From Massariosphaeria phaeospora (lineage: Eukaryota; Ascomycota; Dothideomycetes; Pleosporales), in contig JAADJZ010000027.1 of assembly GCA_011032825.1 (NCBI GenBank), positions 186,001 through 250,000 on the forward strand: DNA of 64,000 nucleotides, in the 5' to 3' direction. Shown piece by piece: positions 54,201 through 64,000 of the stretch. Each line of letters starts with the position of its first letter. Positions within the stretch are counted from its first letter, which is position 1. The notes beneath the pieces are model-generated. The model ran no database searches. It was given only the letters and a program-made list of their open reading frames with translations, and had not been told where the DNA came from. The position numbers were made by a program, and so were the translations under genes.

Positions 54201-56088
54201 CGTCCCGATTGGCAAGTAAACCTGCATGGGATGGAAGACCCGCGCATGCTTCCTTGAAGTGATAGAGGATAGAACAGGATAGGTACGTGCCGCTTTATCC
54301 TGCTACTCTATGCGCTCGAAGCATGTATATGTCGAGCCTACCTGAATAGGAGCATACTGCGCAGTCTGACGTTGTGCCTGCAGAACTGGAGCACAGTGCG
54401 AATCAGTGAACCGCACGTCTCGTCTAGACTGCCCCCTGGCTCCCGACTTCCCCGCAAACCTTAACCTAGACCTCTTCTGCTTCTATGCAATGTAACAAAA
54501 CGCGGGAGACGCAGGCTAGAATCTAGATGCAGGCCGCATCGCAAAGCACTGCATGTCTGATCACAATCGTTAGTAGCATATGTATGTTTCTGCGGTGTAA
54601 GTGGTAGCAAGCCACTGACGATAGGCATTCCGGGAAGGGTCCGATAGCAGTGTTAGGGGTGCGAGACTGTACGACAGTGACAGAAGCGAGCGTCTGCATG
54701 TCGTTTGATAGATGCTGCAAGCTAACTTCAATTTGGTGCCGCGGACAGGAAAGGTCCCGAGAGTCTGGTGAATCTGGTTGTACACCGCGGTAAGCGCTCC
54801 CAGATGTCTCGTGACTCGACAGCGAGGCTGAGAGTCGTACCATATGCGACACCGTACGACTGTGATGTTCAAGGGTGGTCGTGCACAAGGGAGTATGGCC
54901 GACATGAGGGCGCTTGCGGAGAACGCCTTCAGTTCAGAGGAACCCGAGAGACGGGGAGGGGCTGGGATTACGGCAGGTGTGTTGTGCGAGGGCGATGTGG
55001 AGATATTGTGTTACTTGAGGGTGCTTTGGCGACCTCCGGAGGCGGGAGTAGGTACGAACATGAAGTTTTCCGCATTGCTCGATAGAAATGATCTTTATGG
55101 TTGACCGATTCTCACTTAAGATATGTGTTTAAACGATCGGGTTTCTACTAGCATATCAGCAGTTGTAACATATCCTACCAGACCCTGGCGTATACCCCAG
55201 AGCGTTATAACCACTACAAGGGCGCAACGACTCTACCGGGTAGACGGAGTCACCGTCGTACATATGTTTCAGACAGCACGTTCTCGCACGCGAGTGAGAG
55301 CTGCCTGCAAGCGGGTGGTCGCATGATCGCGAGGGAGACACAAGGGCTTGACAGCCTCGAGCGAATGGTGGTGGCTTGGAAGTTCCGACGACGATACGAT
55401 TCTGGATAGAGCGCGCTAGGATCGGAAAGACTGACACCAGCCGTACTGCAGCGCTCCACCATCACAATCACGCTTCTCCAGTCACATTGTTGGGCGTCAA
55501 TGTTCCAGCCGTCGAGTCCCGACATCTATACCCTCTTTCCCCTTTGAGAGACTCTTGCAGCAACCCCACCCACACACGCGGAACCCGGAGACAGAAAGCG
55601 GACTTCCTAGTTCCTTTGACAGCCTTAGAACACAGAGACTGCGAAAACCACTTTCAGGGATTTGAAAGACTCCCAAACAGTTGGAACGAGGATAGAAGGA
55701 TGGGGATAAGCACTGGGTTACCAGCACGGCATCTATGCTTGGAGCCTTAATATAGGCGTGTTAAGCATCCGCGCTCAGCAGCGTGCGGCGCGAAGCGCGA
55801 GTCCCAGCGTACTGGTAAGTTCGCACCGTGAGCTTCGGAGGATTATGAGCCGGCGGGTTTTATCTGCTCGGATCTCTATGGGCAACGAGCAGACTGGGTC
55901 TCAGCTGTGGGTGGGCGATTGTGCTGGTATTTCGTATTGGTATTGGCAATTGTTGATGCATATAGCTATGGTGGCGTGGGCGGGCACGCGGGGTGCACAA
56001 TCAGCCGGCCAATGGGCATTTTGCACTGGCGCGATTCGCTGAGCGGGAGAGAACAATCCCGAGTAGTAGGGAGTTGAGAGAAGCGAGA

Positions 56089-56146
56089 GATGCGATGCGA
56101 TACGATGCGATATGCGGTGAGATGAGATGCGATGGGATGCGATGAG
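56089..56146. repeat. Degenerate GATGC tandem repeat
   Basis: About ten imperfect units of GATGC, GATAC or GATGA/GATGG type in 58 bases. The degeneracy points to an old microsatellite. Confidence 0.8.
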
Positions 56147-57202
56147 GTAAGGAGTCGTGTGGTGTGAGGGGAAGCGAACGTCGACAGATAGACAGATTGA
56201 CGCCAAGCCTTCCACGAACGACCTCCTCTGCTCCCATCCCACTTCCCCTCTCCCCCCACCCAATTCATCCCATCCCGTCAGAGCACAACCCAGGCATTCC
56301 CCAAACCCGACCATCTCCTATCTCATTTATCCCTCACCGCCGCAAGTTATTCAAGCTCAACGCGCGTCGTACCCAACGCTTTTTGTCGTTGCGATAAGCA
56401 TGCCCGGCACGCCCCTAGTTTACTCCCACTCCGTCGCCTGCCACCCAAACAGCACTATCATCCCCACCACTCTCGCGGAACGGACCATGTCGCTCGAAGT
56501 GGGCTTAAAGACGTCACGGCATCGATCAACAAGCCTCGTTATACATGGCACTAGCGGCCTGCGAACGGGCTGCTGATCTGCCGGTACAGTAAGGAAACCG
56601 CGTCGATCATTGACCATCCCATCCGCAAATTGTTCCATCTTACCTATGTAACATCACTACACCAAGGGCATTTGCCCCCTTCAAATAGTGAGGCTTCGAC
56701 AACGATGCCCATCCAACTCTTCCCCTCCCCTCCCCTATCGGAGCATGCCGATCCGCACCACCCCTACATGTCGCTCAACTGTGATTGGCCGCTACGCGAG
56801 CGGGGGTCGGCATTACACGACATCAAGGCAAGTAGCAAACCGGGCATAGGCGCGTGGGATGTGTCTATGTAAGAGCAACCCGCGGAGAACAAGTGCGATC
56901 AGTCGTCAGTGGGAGAGGGATTTGCTGGCGTATACTCACCACCCACCACCCACCTACCCATGGCCGGGAATACTGGTTATGAACAGAAACTAGATAGATA
57001 GTACAAGTTGAGCTGCTGTTTTATTCGTATTTGTGTATCTAACACGCCCAACCTATAGCGCGGTTTGTTTCCTACTTGGTAGATTCCCGCCTCTACAGTA
57101 ATGCACGCCCAGTTAGGCTCGAGATCGCGACGTAACCAGTCGCTCAGATAGATAACTCCAAGTCGCAAGTCGTTCGTTAAGACCCCTGCTAGGTGAGTCG
57201 TG

Positions 57203-57230
57203 CTGCATCTGCATCTGCATCTGCGTCTGC
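57203..57230. repeat. CTGCAT hexamer repeat
   Basis: Three CTGCAT units followed by CTGCGT and a partial unit, next to two further CTGCAA copies. It lies about 640 bases beyond the Azf1-like stop codon. Confidence 0.8.
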
Positions 57231-57867
57231 AACCTGCAATCTGCACGCGGAATCACTTCAACATCTCCTGTAAATCGACCAATCCAAACCTACGAGGGGT
57301 GAACAGCGGTGAATGACGATATCGCCGTTAGCAAGGGACCCTTTCGTTCGCAGCAGCAGCCCGATTGTGTCTTTGCGAGGCTAGGATTGGCTGTCTAGCG
57401 TTACGTATTCCCGCCTGATCAGCACTCACTCACTCACAACAGCACCTAGACAAATAAGATAACCCGAACATGCAAACAGCATGTATTTTGTTCACACTCC
57501 ACACCCCTCCCAATCCGGTTCCTTTTATTTTACCCAGAGTACAAATGTAGATATATAGACACATACATAGAACAGGGGTGGTTATTCGCGGATGACCCTC
57601 GGTTCCACGACACCATAATGTGATAATAACAATATTGAAATAGACACAAAAGTACACGCCTTGTTAGGCGCTCGTGAAGATAAGACGCCGAACAGCCTGG
57701 GATAAGTGAAAAGGAACCCATCTCTGCACTAGAGTGGGTACGGTACTTGCCCCATAAACTCCCTGGCCAAATGCACTTAATGTCAAAGCCCAGTGGGATT
57801 ATCTCCGAATCTTGTTTGTCGTCACAACTTGGTACTACCAACTTCGTATGTGCGTGCTTCGTGCACA

Positions 57868-59457
57868 TCAGTACAGTTTCCGCTCGGGGAAGACCATATC
57901 ATCGTATGAGCTAGGCGGGCCATGGTAGGCAGTCTGCATTGGCGTATTAAAGTCGTATCCGCTGTCGACTTTGTGTCTGGCATCGGACACCATCGATGAG
58001 CTACGACTAGATCGGTTGCTACCAGCGTGGTGGAAAGGATAGTGTTGGTTTAGGGACGTAGCGGTGGTGGGCGAGTATGACGAATTAGACATTGCTGATG
58101 AGGGCGCAGTGGATATCCTCCGATCTTTGCCTCGGCCCTTGATTCCTTTGTTGGAGTTCTTGTACAGAGACGCGAAGTACTCCCAGAGCTCCTTGTCCTT
58201 TTCGGACACGTAGTCGCCTGGGCTGATGCATGCAAACTTCTGGGTGAGATATCGCAGGGTAGCAGCATGGAATTTGTTTTGGTGAGACTAGCAACGTTAG
58301 ATTGCGAACCTGGAATTAGAAGTGCCTATTGCGGCTTACTTTGAGGTTGCCCAGCTGGGTGAATTGCTTGCCACACTCGTCTAGTCTGCACGAAAATGGC
58401 TTGACCTGCTGGTGCACAATCTTGTGAGCGCGTACGTTCCCACGCTGTGCGAAGGTTTTGCCACAGATCTCGCAACTGTACGGCCTCTCGCCAGTGTGTC
58501 GTCGCTCATGTGTCTAGCAGGGTTAGTGACTGCAGCCGGAAACGTGAGGTGGGACATACCTTGAGATTACCCAGTTGTGAGAAACGCTGGCCGCAGGTTG
58601 GTTCTTTGCAAACCTACCACTACTGTTAGGTCATTTTGGGCAGTAACGGGCATGGTACTTACGAAAGGCTTGATACCAGTATGGGCTCGGGTATGAATCT
58701 CGAGGTGAGTTTTTTGATAGAAGCTCTTGTTGCAGTTGGGCATGCTGCATTGGTACCGTTTTTTTGGCTTTTGGCTGGGCTTTGACTCGTCTTCCTGCGC
58801 CGAGAGGGAGTCGCAGGATCCAGTGCTTGGTCTGACATGGCAAGGTTCGTGTACCACAGGAGGCTCGGGCGGCTGGGGATCGCTCTGCTTTGCTTGTATC
58901 GCCTTCATTAGAGTATCGACGTCGGTAGCGAAAGCAATACCGCTACCATCTCGTCCATCGGCTTGCGATTGCTTGTGGTCCCTAACGTACAAACCATCGT
59001 TGTACATTTGACTGGGCTGAACCGGGGAGTTGCTCTCTGACTTGACTGGCGGTGTCCGTGCGCTAAATGCGTTTCGGGCCTCTCGAACAGCAGGTAGCGG
59101 CTGCATCTCGGAGGAGCCTGGATAGGATACGGCATGGGGAAGAGTCGGGGCGTAGCTGACTGGAAATGCCTGCTGCATGTTGTAGGGGTTCACTGCGAGA
59201 GATTCGAATGCAAATGCTCCTGATTGGTAGGGTACCGATGTAGTCGTCATGGTGTGTGGCGGGAAGAGAGGCATGTTGATGTCCATGTGGGAAGTGGTTG
59301 GTTGGAAGGCCCTCGTGGTAGGCGGGTTCGTTACTGTCCTCGAGGATGTGTCGTATGAAGGGACCAGGCCGGACATGTTCATATGAGGCATGTGGATTGC
59401 TTGGTCAGGTCGACGGTGCCAGAAGCCAGCATGCTGAGAGGCCACGACGGCGGCCAT
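57868..59457 (-). CDS. azf1: C2H2 zinc-finger transcription factor, Azf1-like
   Basis: Four exons (59457-58663, 58613-58560, 58513-58340, 58287-57868) give 480 residues; introns split the fingers precisely. The N-terminal 235 residues are Ser/Pro/Met-rich and probably disordered. Four tandem C2H2 fingers follow. Finger 1 runs from [12 protein letters not shown] to EIHTRAH; finger 2 has [17 protein letters not shown] then THERRH; finger 3 has [21 protein letters not shown]; finger 4 has [17 protein letters not shown] then SHQNKFH. After them comes [20 protein letters not shown], a block strongly conserved in filamentous-fungal Azf1 relatives. In yeast Azf1 regulates carbon- and cell-wall-linked genes. 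Finger 2 and 4 share QLGNLK, typical of this group. Start 59457 ([13 protein letters not shown]) is preferred over an in-frame Met at 59514. It stands alone in a gene-poor region. Confidence 0.9.
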
Positions 59458-62400
59458 TGCTGATAAACACGAACGGGCGGCAGAGCGAGTGGTGGGTGGA
59501 GAGCCTATATGCACCGGAACCTAGGCGGACGGCTCAGAAGCGAGAAGAGATGGGTAGACAGCGGACTGGGCCGAAGGCTGGCGGGCCAATGTGTATCAAC
59601 ACGGTGTGGAGTAGCGGTACGTAGGCGAGAGATGGGATGGGACGGGGCGGCGTGGGAGCTATGTGGTCATGAGGTGAAGATATGCAGAGAAGCGTGACGG
59701 CACAGGGCGTAGTTGGGGGAGTGTTTGGGGGATTACATATAGAGGGCTGATTCGAAGCCTCTCCTACGCATCCCGCGAACGGCAAGGATGACGATGTTGT
59801 GGAGCAGACGGAAAGGGCGAGGGACAGGGAGCGCGGCCGGAGATGGAGGCCACTGGTGATGCACGACGGCGAACAAGCAACTCGCTGCTCCATGCAGCCA
59901 AGCAGAGTGGAGGGAGAGCCACAGAGGAGCTCGGCATGAGGCAGCTGTTTTAGTGAGAGCTGTGACGGCCACGGGCACGGTGAGGGGGCCCTGGCTCGGG
60001 GGGGGGAGCTGGGGGGCCCGCGGTGCAGCATGGGGGCAGGGCGGCGGCTCATGTTGGCGTCTGAGCGGCCCCAGCAACGCGCGCTCGCAGACATCTCTGA
60101 TGAGTCTGATCGGGACGGGACCGGGGGCGCGCGCCAGTAGTGTGAACGGGCGGACGGTGGCTGCACAAGGGCAGGTCTCAGGTGCGCGAAAGTGTGGGGG
60201 TTTCCGCTCGAGACAGACGCCCAAGCCGCGTGCCATTGGCCAGCGCGCGGCCGGCGTCGAGGCCGCCATGCCCCATCGCCGCAGCGCGCTGGGGACTATG
60301 AAGGGGTCGCGATGACGGGCGAGGGCGCCTTGGATATGCTCGGAGGCCCGGCCGGCGGGCGGGTGTCGTGCGCGTCGGCGGTGGGGAGGGCGCGAGATTA
60401 GGCCCATGCAGCAGCGGCGAAAGCGTGCGGTATTGCAGGACGACTGTGAGGAGAGCGGCGGCGGAGGGTGTCACTCGATCTCGCAGGCCATCGGCCACCA
60501 GCCCAGCCAGCAGCACGACCTGGGCGGCGGCGAATTGGAGGCATGGCGGCGCGGCCAGGCGCGCCAGCAGCGTGGGTACGGGGCACACAGCATCCCGGCG
60601 GGGATCAGTCGTGCTCGTGAGCCTTGGCTGAGGCGGTAGTGCCAATGTTGCATGGCTTCCCAGTTCCCAGCACGCATCGGCCTGGCGACGCGTCTCGAGG
60701 CGACTCCCAACTCCCAGATCTGGCGAGACGCGAGAGGGGCAGCCGGCTTGCGTCGCGACGGGAGCCGGTCGACGCCGCAACGCTGCCTCTGCCCGCGAGC
60801 TGAAGGCGGCGATGCAGAATTAGACATGGCGCCCCTCCGCGCTGCTCGAAGCGGCAGGCCAATACGCCTCTGCTCCTGGGACTGTCGCAGCCGGGGGAGC
60901 ACTGGAGCAGTTAGGTAATGCGTGGCTGCCTCGTCGTCGTCGCGCAGCCACAGCACCTGGGAGAGCTGTCGTGGACTGGACTGCACCCAGCTCCCAGGCA
61001 GGATTCTACGAGTGGGTGGCAGCAGCGCGAGTCTCCAGCGTCGCCAGGGCAGATGCTTGCGGGCGCCCGGAGGCGGCGGTTAGCAGAAGGCCGCGGTGGT
61101 CGGTGGCCACATCATGGCCACGCCGGTGGCCGGCACGTCCTGGGCTGTCAGGTGCGGGTGCGGGAGAGGGGCATGCAGGTGCGCAATGCTGATGCTTGGG
61201 CCGTGGGCTGCTGTGAGCCTTGGGGATGTGGACAGTGGTGCCAGCCTCCAGGCGGACTGAGTGTCTGGTGTCTGGCGAGCATCAGGACCGCTCGTTCAGG
61301 AGGCACCGACAGCGTGCCGGCAGCCCTGAGCCCTGAGCCCTCACGCCGCTCCATCAGGCGTCGCGGGCGGATGTGCGATCCACCAGGCCGGGATCTGACC
61401 TGGGGTTCCAGAGGAGCGGTAGGAAAACAAAAAGCTGGGGCGCAACGACTCATGGGTGCTGTCTGCCCACTGCCTCACCACTCACTCACCACCCAAGATG
61501 CTGCTCCGTCCAGTGCCTCCACCTCGGCCATGAGCCACGAGCCACGGCAACACACAGCTGCTCGACGGCTGCCCGGCGCATGTACCTGCAGCACCCCCGC
61601 CGCCGACGAGGCCGAGGACAACAACGAGCTGGACGCCGTGTCGCGCACCGGGCGTGGCCTGCGCAACCACGGCCACCTGCACACAGTCGTCCACTGCCCA
61701 TCTCGCTACCTGCTGCATCGACGCCGTCTCTCGCGCCGCCGTTGACGACAGCGTGCGCAACCGCCGGGCAGCCAATGGCGGCCGGGCAGCGACCAAGCAC
61801 AAACGTCTCTCTCGATTCCCACCGCAACGGGTGCGCTGTCGAGCCTTCTAGCGCTCGCTGCGACGGGCGCTCGGGCTGCGCGGTGTGCTGCGTGATGGAT
61901 GGCCGGCGGGAAAGCTTGCTCCTCTGCCACCGGGGGTCAACGAGTCGTTGTCGGCGCTCTGCTCCTCCCCTCTCTCGCACGCCGGCCGGTGGCAGACTGG
62001 CTGGCCTCAGGCCTCAGGAGCAGCGCTGGGCTGGGAGATATTGCCGACCTCAGAGTAGTCCATGGATCCATGGATGTCATTAGTGGTCCCGAGCGCCCGC
62101 CTTGCCGACCCAATCAGCAGCCTGGCGCCCCGACGGCCCACCCAGCTGCTCGGATCCGTTGTCACCTCCCCGCCCCAATTTGCCCATTTGCTGCTGCTGC
62201 TGCCACACCACGCTGCCCGCTGCCCGCTGCCCGCTGCACCCTCTCTCTGCCTCTCCCCTCTCCCACATGCACTCCAAGGCCCACACCGGCCACCTGATAC
62301 ACCTCCCTGATTGCTCTCTCCCCCGAATCTCCCGCCGCCATCCGCATCCCTCATCCGGCTGTCCTCTTCGGGCGACCTGCGTCTGGCTGAGCACCAACGC

Positions 62401-64000
62401 TGCTCTATATACGCGCCATGGCCTGCCCATGACTTCACCACCCCGTCCGCTCCATCGATGCTCGACCACTCCCCTGTCCATGTGTCCCGCGTCCATCGTG
62501 CTGATTCCGCGTCGTGCGCCTCGCAGTTCCTGTGCTGCCAGCACCGTCGACCCAATACCATGGGCGCAGACAGCCTCGATCGGAACTGCAGACGCCATGG
62601 TTGCACGAGGTCTCGGATGCATTCGCATCTTGGTTCGAATTATGGCCAGCATGCTACTATCGTGTTGCGCTCTCTATAAAACGGCCTGATTGCACCGTCT
62701 CGTCGACGGCGCTCTTGTTCATTGCATCATCCTGGAATTGCAGATCAGCCTCGTTTAGCGGCGATAAATTCAACCTGCGACGATAGTCGGATCGACGTAT
62801 GGCTGCCACGTGCCACGAGGTCTCTCGACGCAGGGGTTCTCTGAATCCAAGGTCTAGGATGGGTCAAATCACGTGATCGCACACTACGAATTGCTCACCA
62901 TGGCAGGATTGGCGCAGCCGTACGAGGATTTGGGCCTGCTGGCATCCTGGACAGCCTCAGCCTCCTAGGAATACCTAAGCCTGGATTCAGAATCGGCATG
63001 GGGCCTGTGCATTCATCACTAGTTACCGGACGTCGCGACCCTTCGCCTGTCGTTCTGCTGCCCCTCATCAGCAGTGAGCACAGCATCGACAGTGGACATC
63101 GCATCGTCGCAGCTTCTTTGGGCTAGCGCCAGCTGAACTCGGAACCGCGATGATCCACCGCAATTTATTTTGTTTGTTCTACGCAATCAGCTTCCGGCTG
63201 GTGGGGTGAGGTTGTAACTACCTACTTGAGCGACTTGGGGCGGTGGCACTCGTTCCGTCTTCGTATTCATCTCCTGGCACGTCTTTCGAGCAAGTGACAT
63301 GACGCTAGGACGATCCATCCATCCTCTCAGCACGGCGTACCTCGTTCGGGGGCTGCGGGTGAGTGCCGTCCATCCTGGCTCACCGTTCAGTGGGCTCACT
63401 TCGGTAGACACTGATCTGGAATCTAGATACGGCGCAGCCTGCAAGCTGCACGCTGCAAGATCTACTGCAGACTTTCAATTCCGGAAGACGAACCGACTGA
63501 GAGGAAGCCATCTAAAATAACCGTCCCAATCGGTGGACCTGCAGTAGCTCTTGACCTTCTGCAGGGGACCGGTCACGAGGGCTGCCAAGCTGCATGCCAG
63601 AAGACACTAGTCTCCCTACTTGGGTGTGCCATCACAGAGACGACATGACGGCCAGCAGTGGAGTGGGGGAGTCTCGTTCGAGGCTTTGAGCTGCCTCGCT
63701 TTTCGAGCCCTGAGGCGCGTCCATGTCGGTGGCTTGCACGTCCTAGCACTGCTCGCGCGCTGTTGGCCAATCAGGAACGGCCGAGGCAGCCAACGAACAA
63801 CATGGTCAAACCGGTTACACAACGATGTGGCAAACCCGCGCCGCCTCACCAAGCTACGTATCAGTATCGCCCTTTCGCTGATCTACACTGCAAACAAATA
63901 CTGACACCGGCGGCTTCACGGCAACGTAATGCTGTCTGGAATAGGCTTCCCCGGGTTCTCCGTCGCTATGGTTTTAGATCCTCCACCCGGCAAGCGTCGT
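59458..64000. promoter_or_regulatory. Long GC-rich upstream region of the Azf1-like gene
   Basis: At least 4.5 kb without a supportable gene, up to the window edge. Roughly 59500-62500 is GC-rich with many overlapping frames, the longest plus 60918-61745. These are low-complexity translations lacking family motifs and present in several frames at once, as expected of GC-rich non-coding DNA. A G-rich patch is at 59983-60016, CTGCCCG repeats are at about 62213-62240, and a TATAAA is at 62675. The interval may hold a long 5' leader and an extended promoter. Confidence 0.5.

Larger units (their letters stand above)
51204..57867. other. 6.7-kb gene-poor region
   Basis: Between the ERG3 start and the stop codon of the Azf1-like gene I find only short, motif-free frames on both strands. 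The longest are about 140 codons. The first 400 bases are ERG3 promoter and GC-rich; from about 51650 base composition falls to near even. Short tandem repeats occur at 56089-56146 and 57203-57230. No transposase or reverse transcriptase motif and no tRNA were noticed. It could contain non-coding RNA or regulatory DNA for the transcription-factor gene. Confidence 0.55.

Noticed and set aside
56089..56146. CRISPR-like array
   Set aside because: Units are only 5 bases with no spacers; it is a microsatellite.
60918..61745. 275-codon plus-strand frame
   Set aside because: The region is GC-rich and open in several frames on both strands; the product is Arg/Gly/Pro-rich with no motif and no splice support.

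Overview
The window is nuclear DNA of a filamentous ascomycete (Pezizomycotina; a Dothideomycete is my best guess, from gene content only). It holds intron-bearing genes with short GT-AG introns and CTAAC-type branch points, split about evenly between strands. There are no operons, ribosome binding sites, CRISPR arrays or intact transposons. Exon joins below were worked out by hand from splice signals, frame continuity and family motifs, and each multi-exon model was checked for phase.

Layout. 1-1973 (-): 5' part of a dynamin-like P-loop GTPase running off the left edge. 3485-5512 (-): SUMO E3 ligase of the Siz/PIAS family. 6269-6996 (+): small nucleolar DUF2423/LLPH-like protein. 7644-8515 (-): CFEM-like GPI-anchored protein. 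8754-10508 (-): ORC2. 11391-13229 (+): MFS sugar transporter. 13778-14439 (+): ATG101. 14821-16377 (-): T5orf172/DUF1766 protein. 16833-16965 (-): tRNA-Gly(GCC) with two interruptions. 19372-20538 (+): CE15 glucuronoyl esterase. 21408-25721 (+): Snf2/Sth1 remodeller. 27096-28422 (-): GH6 cellobiohydrolase. 30822-33072 (-): Nhx1-type Na+/H+ exchanger. 34002-36475 (+): Sut1-type alpha-glucoside/H+ symporter. 36798-37706 (-): Faf1. 37909-38905 (+): His6. 39177-40133 (+): orphan single-pass membrane protein with Q-rich repeats. 41080-41975 (-): Yop1. 42851-45480 (+): RFX transcription factor. 46239-47849 (-): wax-synthase-type acyltransferase. 48175-49585 (+): Drg1/Rbg1 GTPase. 50102-51203 (-): Erg3. 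57868-59457 (-): Azf1-like C2H2 transcription factor.

Most genes are conserved housekeeping functions: replication, chromatin, SUMO, ribosome assembly, autophagy, histidine and ergosterol synthesis, ER shape, pH homeostasis. Two secreted lignocellulose enzymes (CE15, GH6) and two sugar importers add a plant-polysaccharide theme, but they are scattered and do not form a cluster.

The left 51 kb is gene-dense, about one gene per 2.3 kb. The right 12.8 kb is different: the Azf1-like gene sits alone, with 6.7 kb on its 3' side and at least 4.5 kb upstream showing no supportable coding sequence. The most unusual small-scale signal is the tRNA-Gly locus. It becomes a regular 71-nt tRNA only after removal of an 11-nt intron at the usual position and a further 51-nt GT...AG segment with a TACTAAC box in the D-arm. 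I found no secondary-metabolite cluster, defence system or mobile-element cargo.
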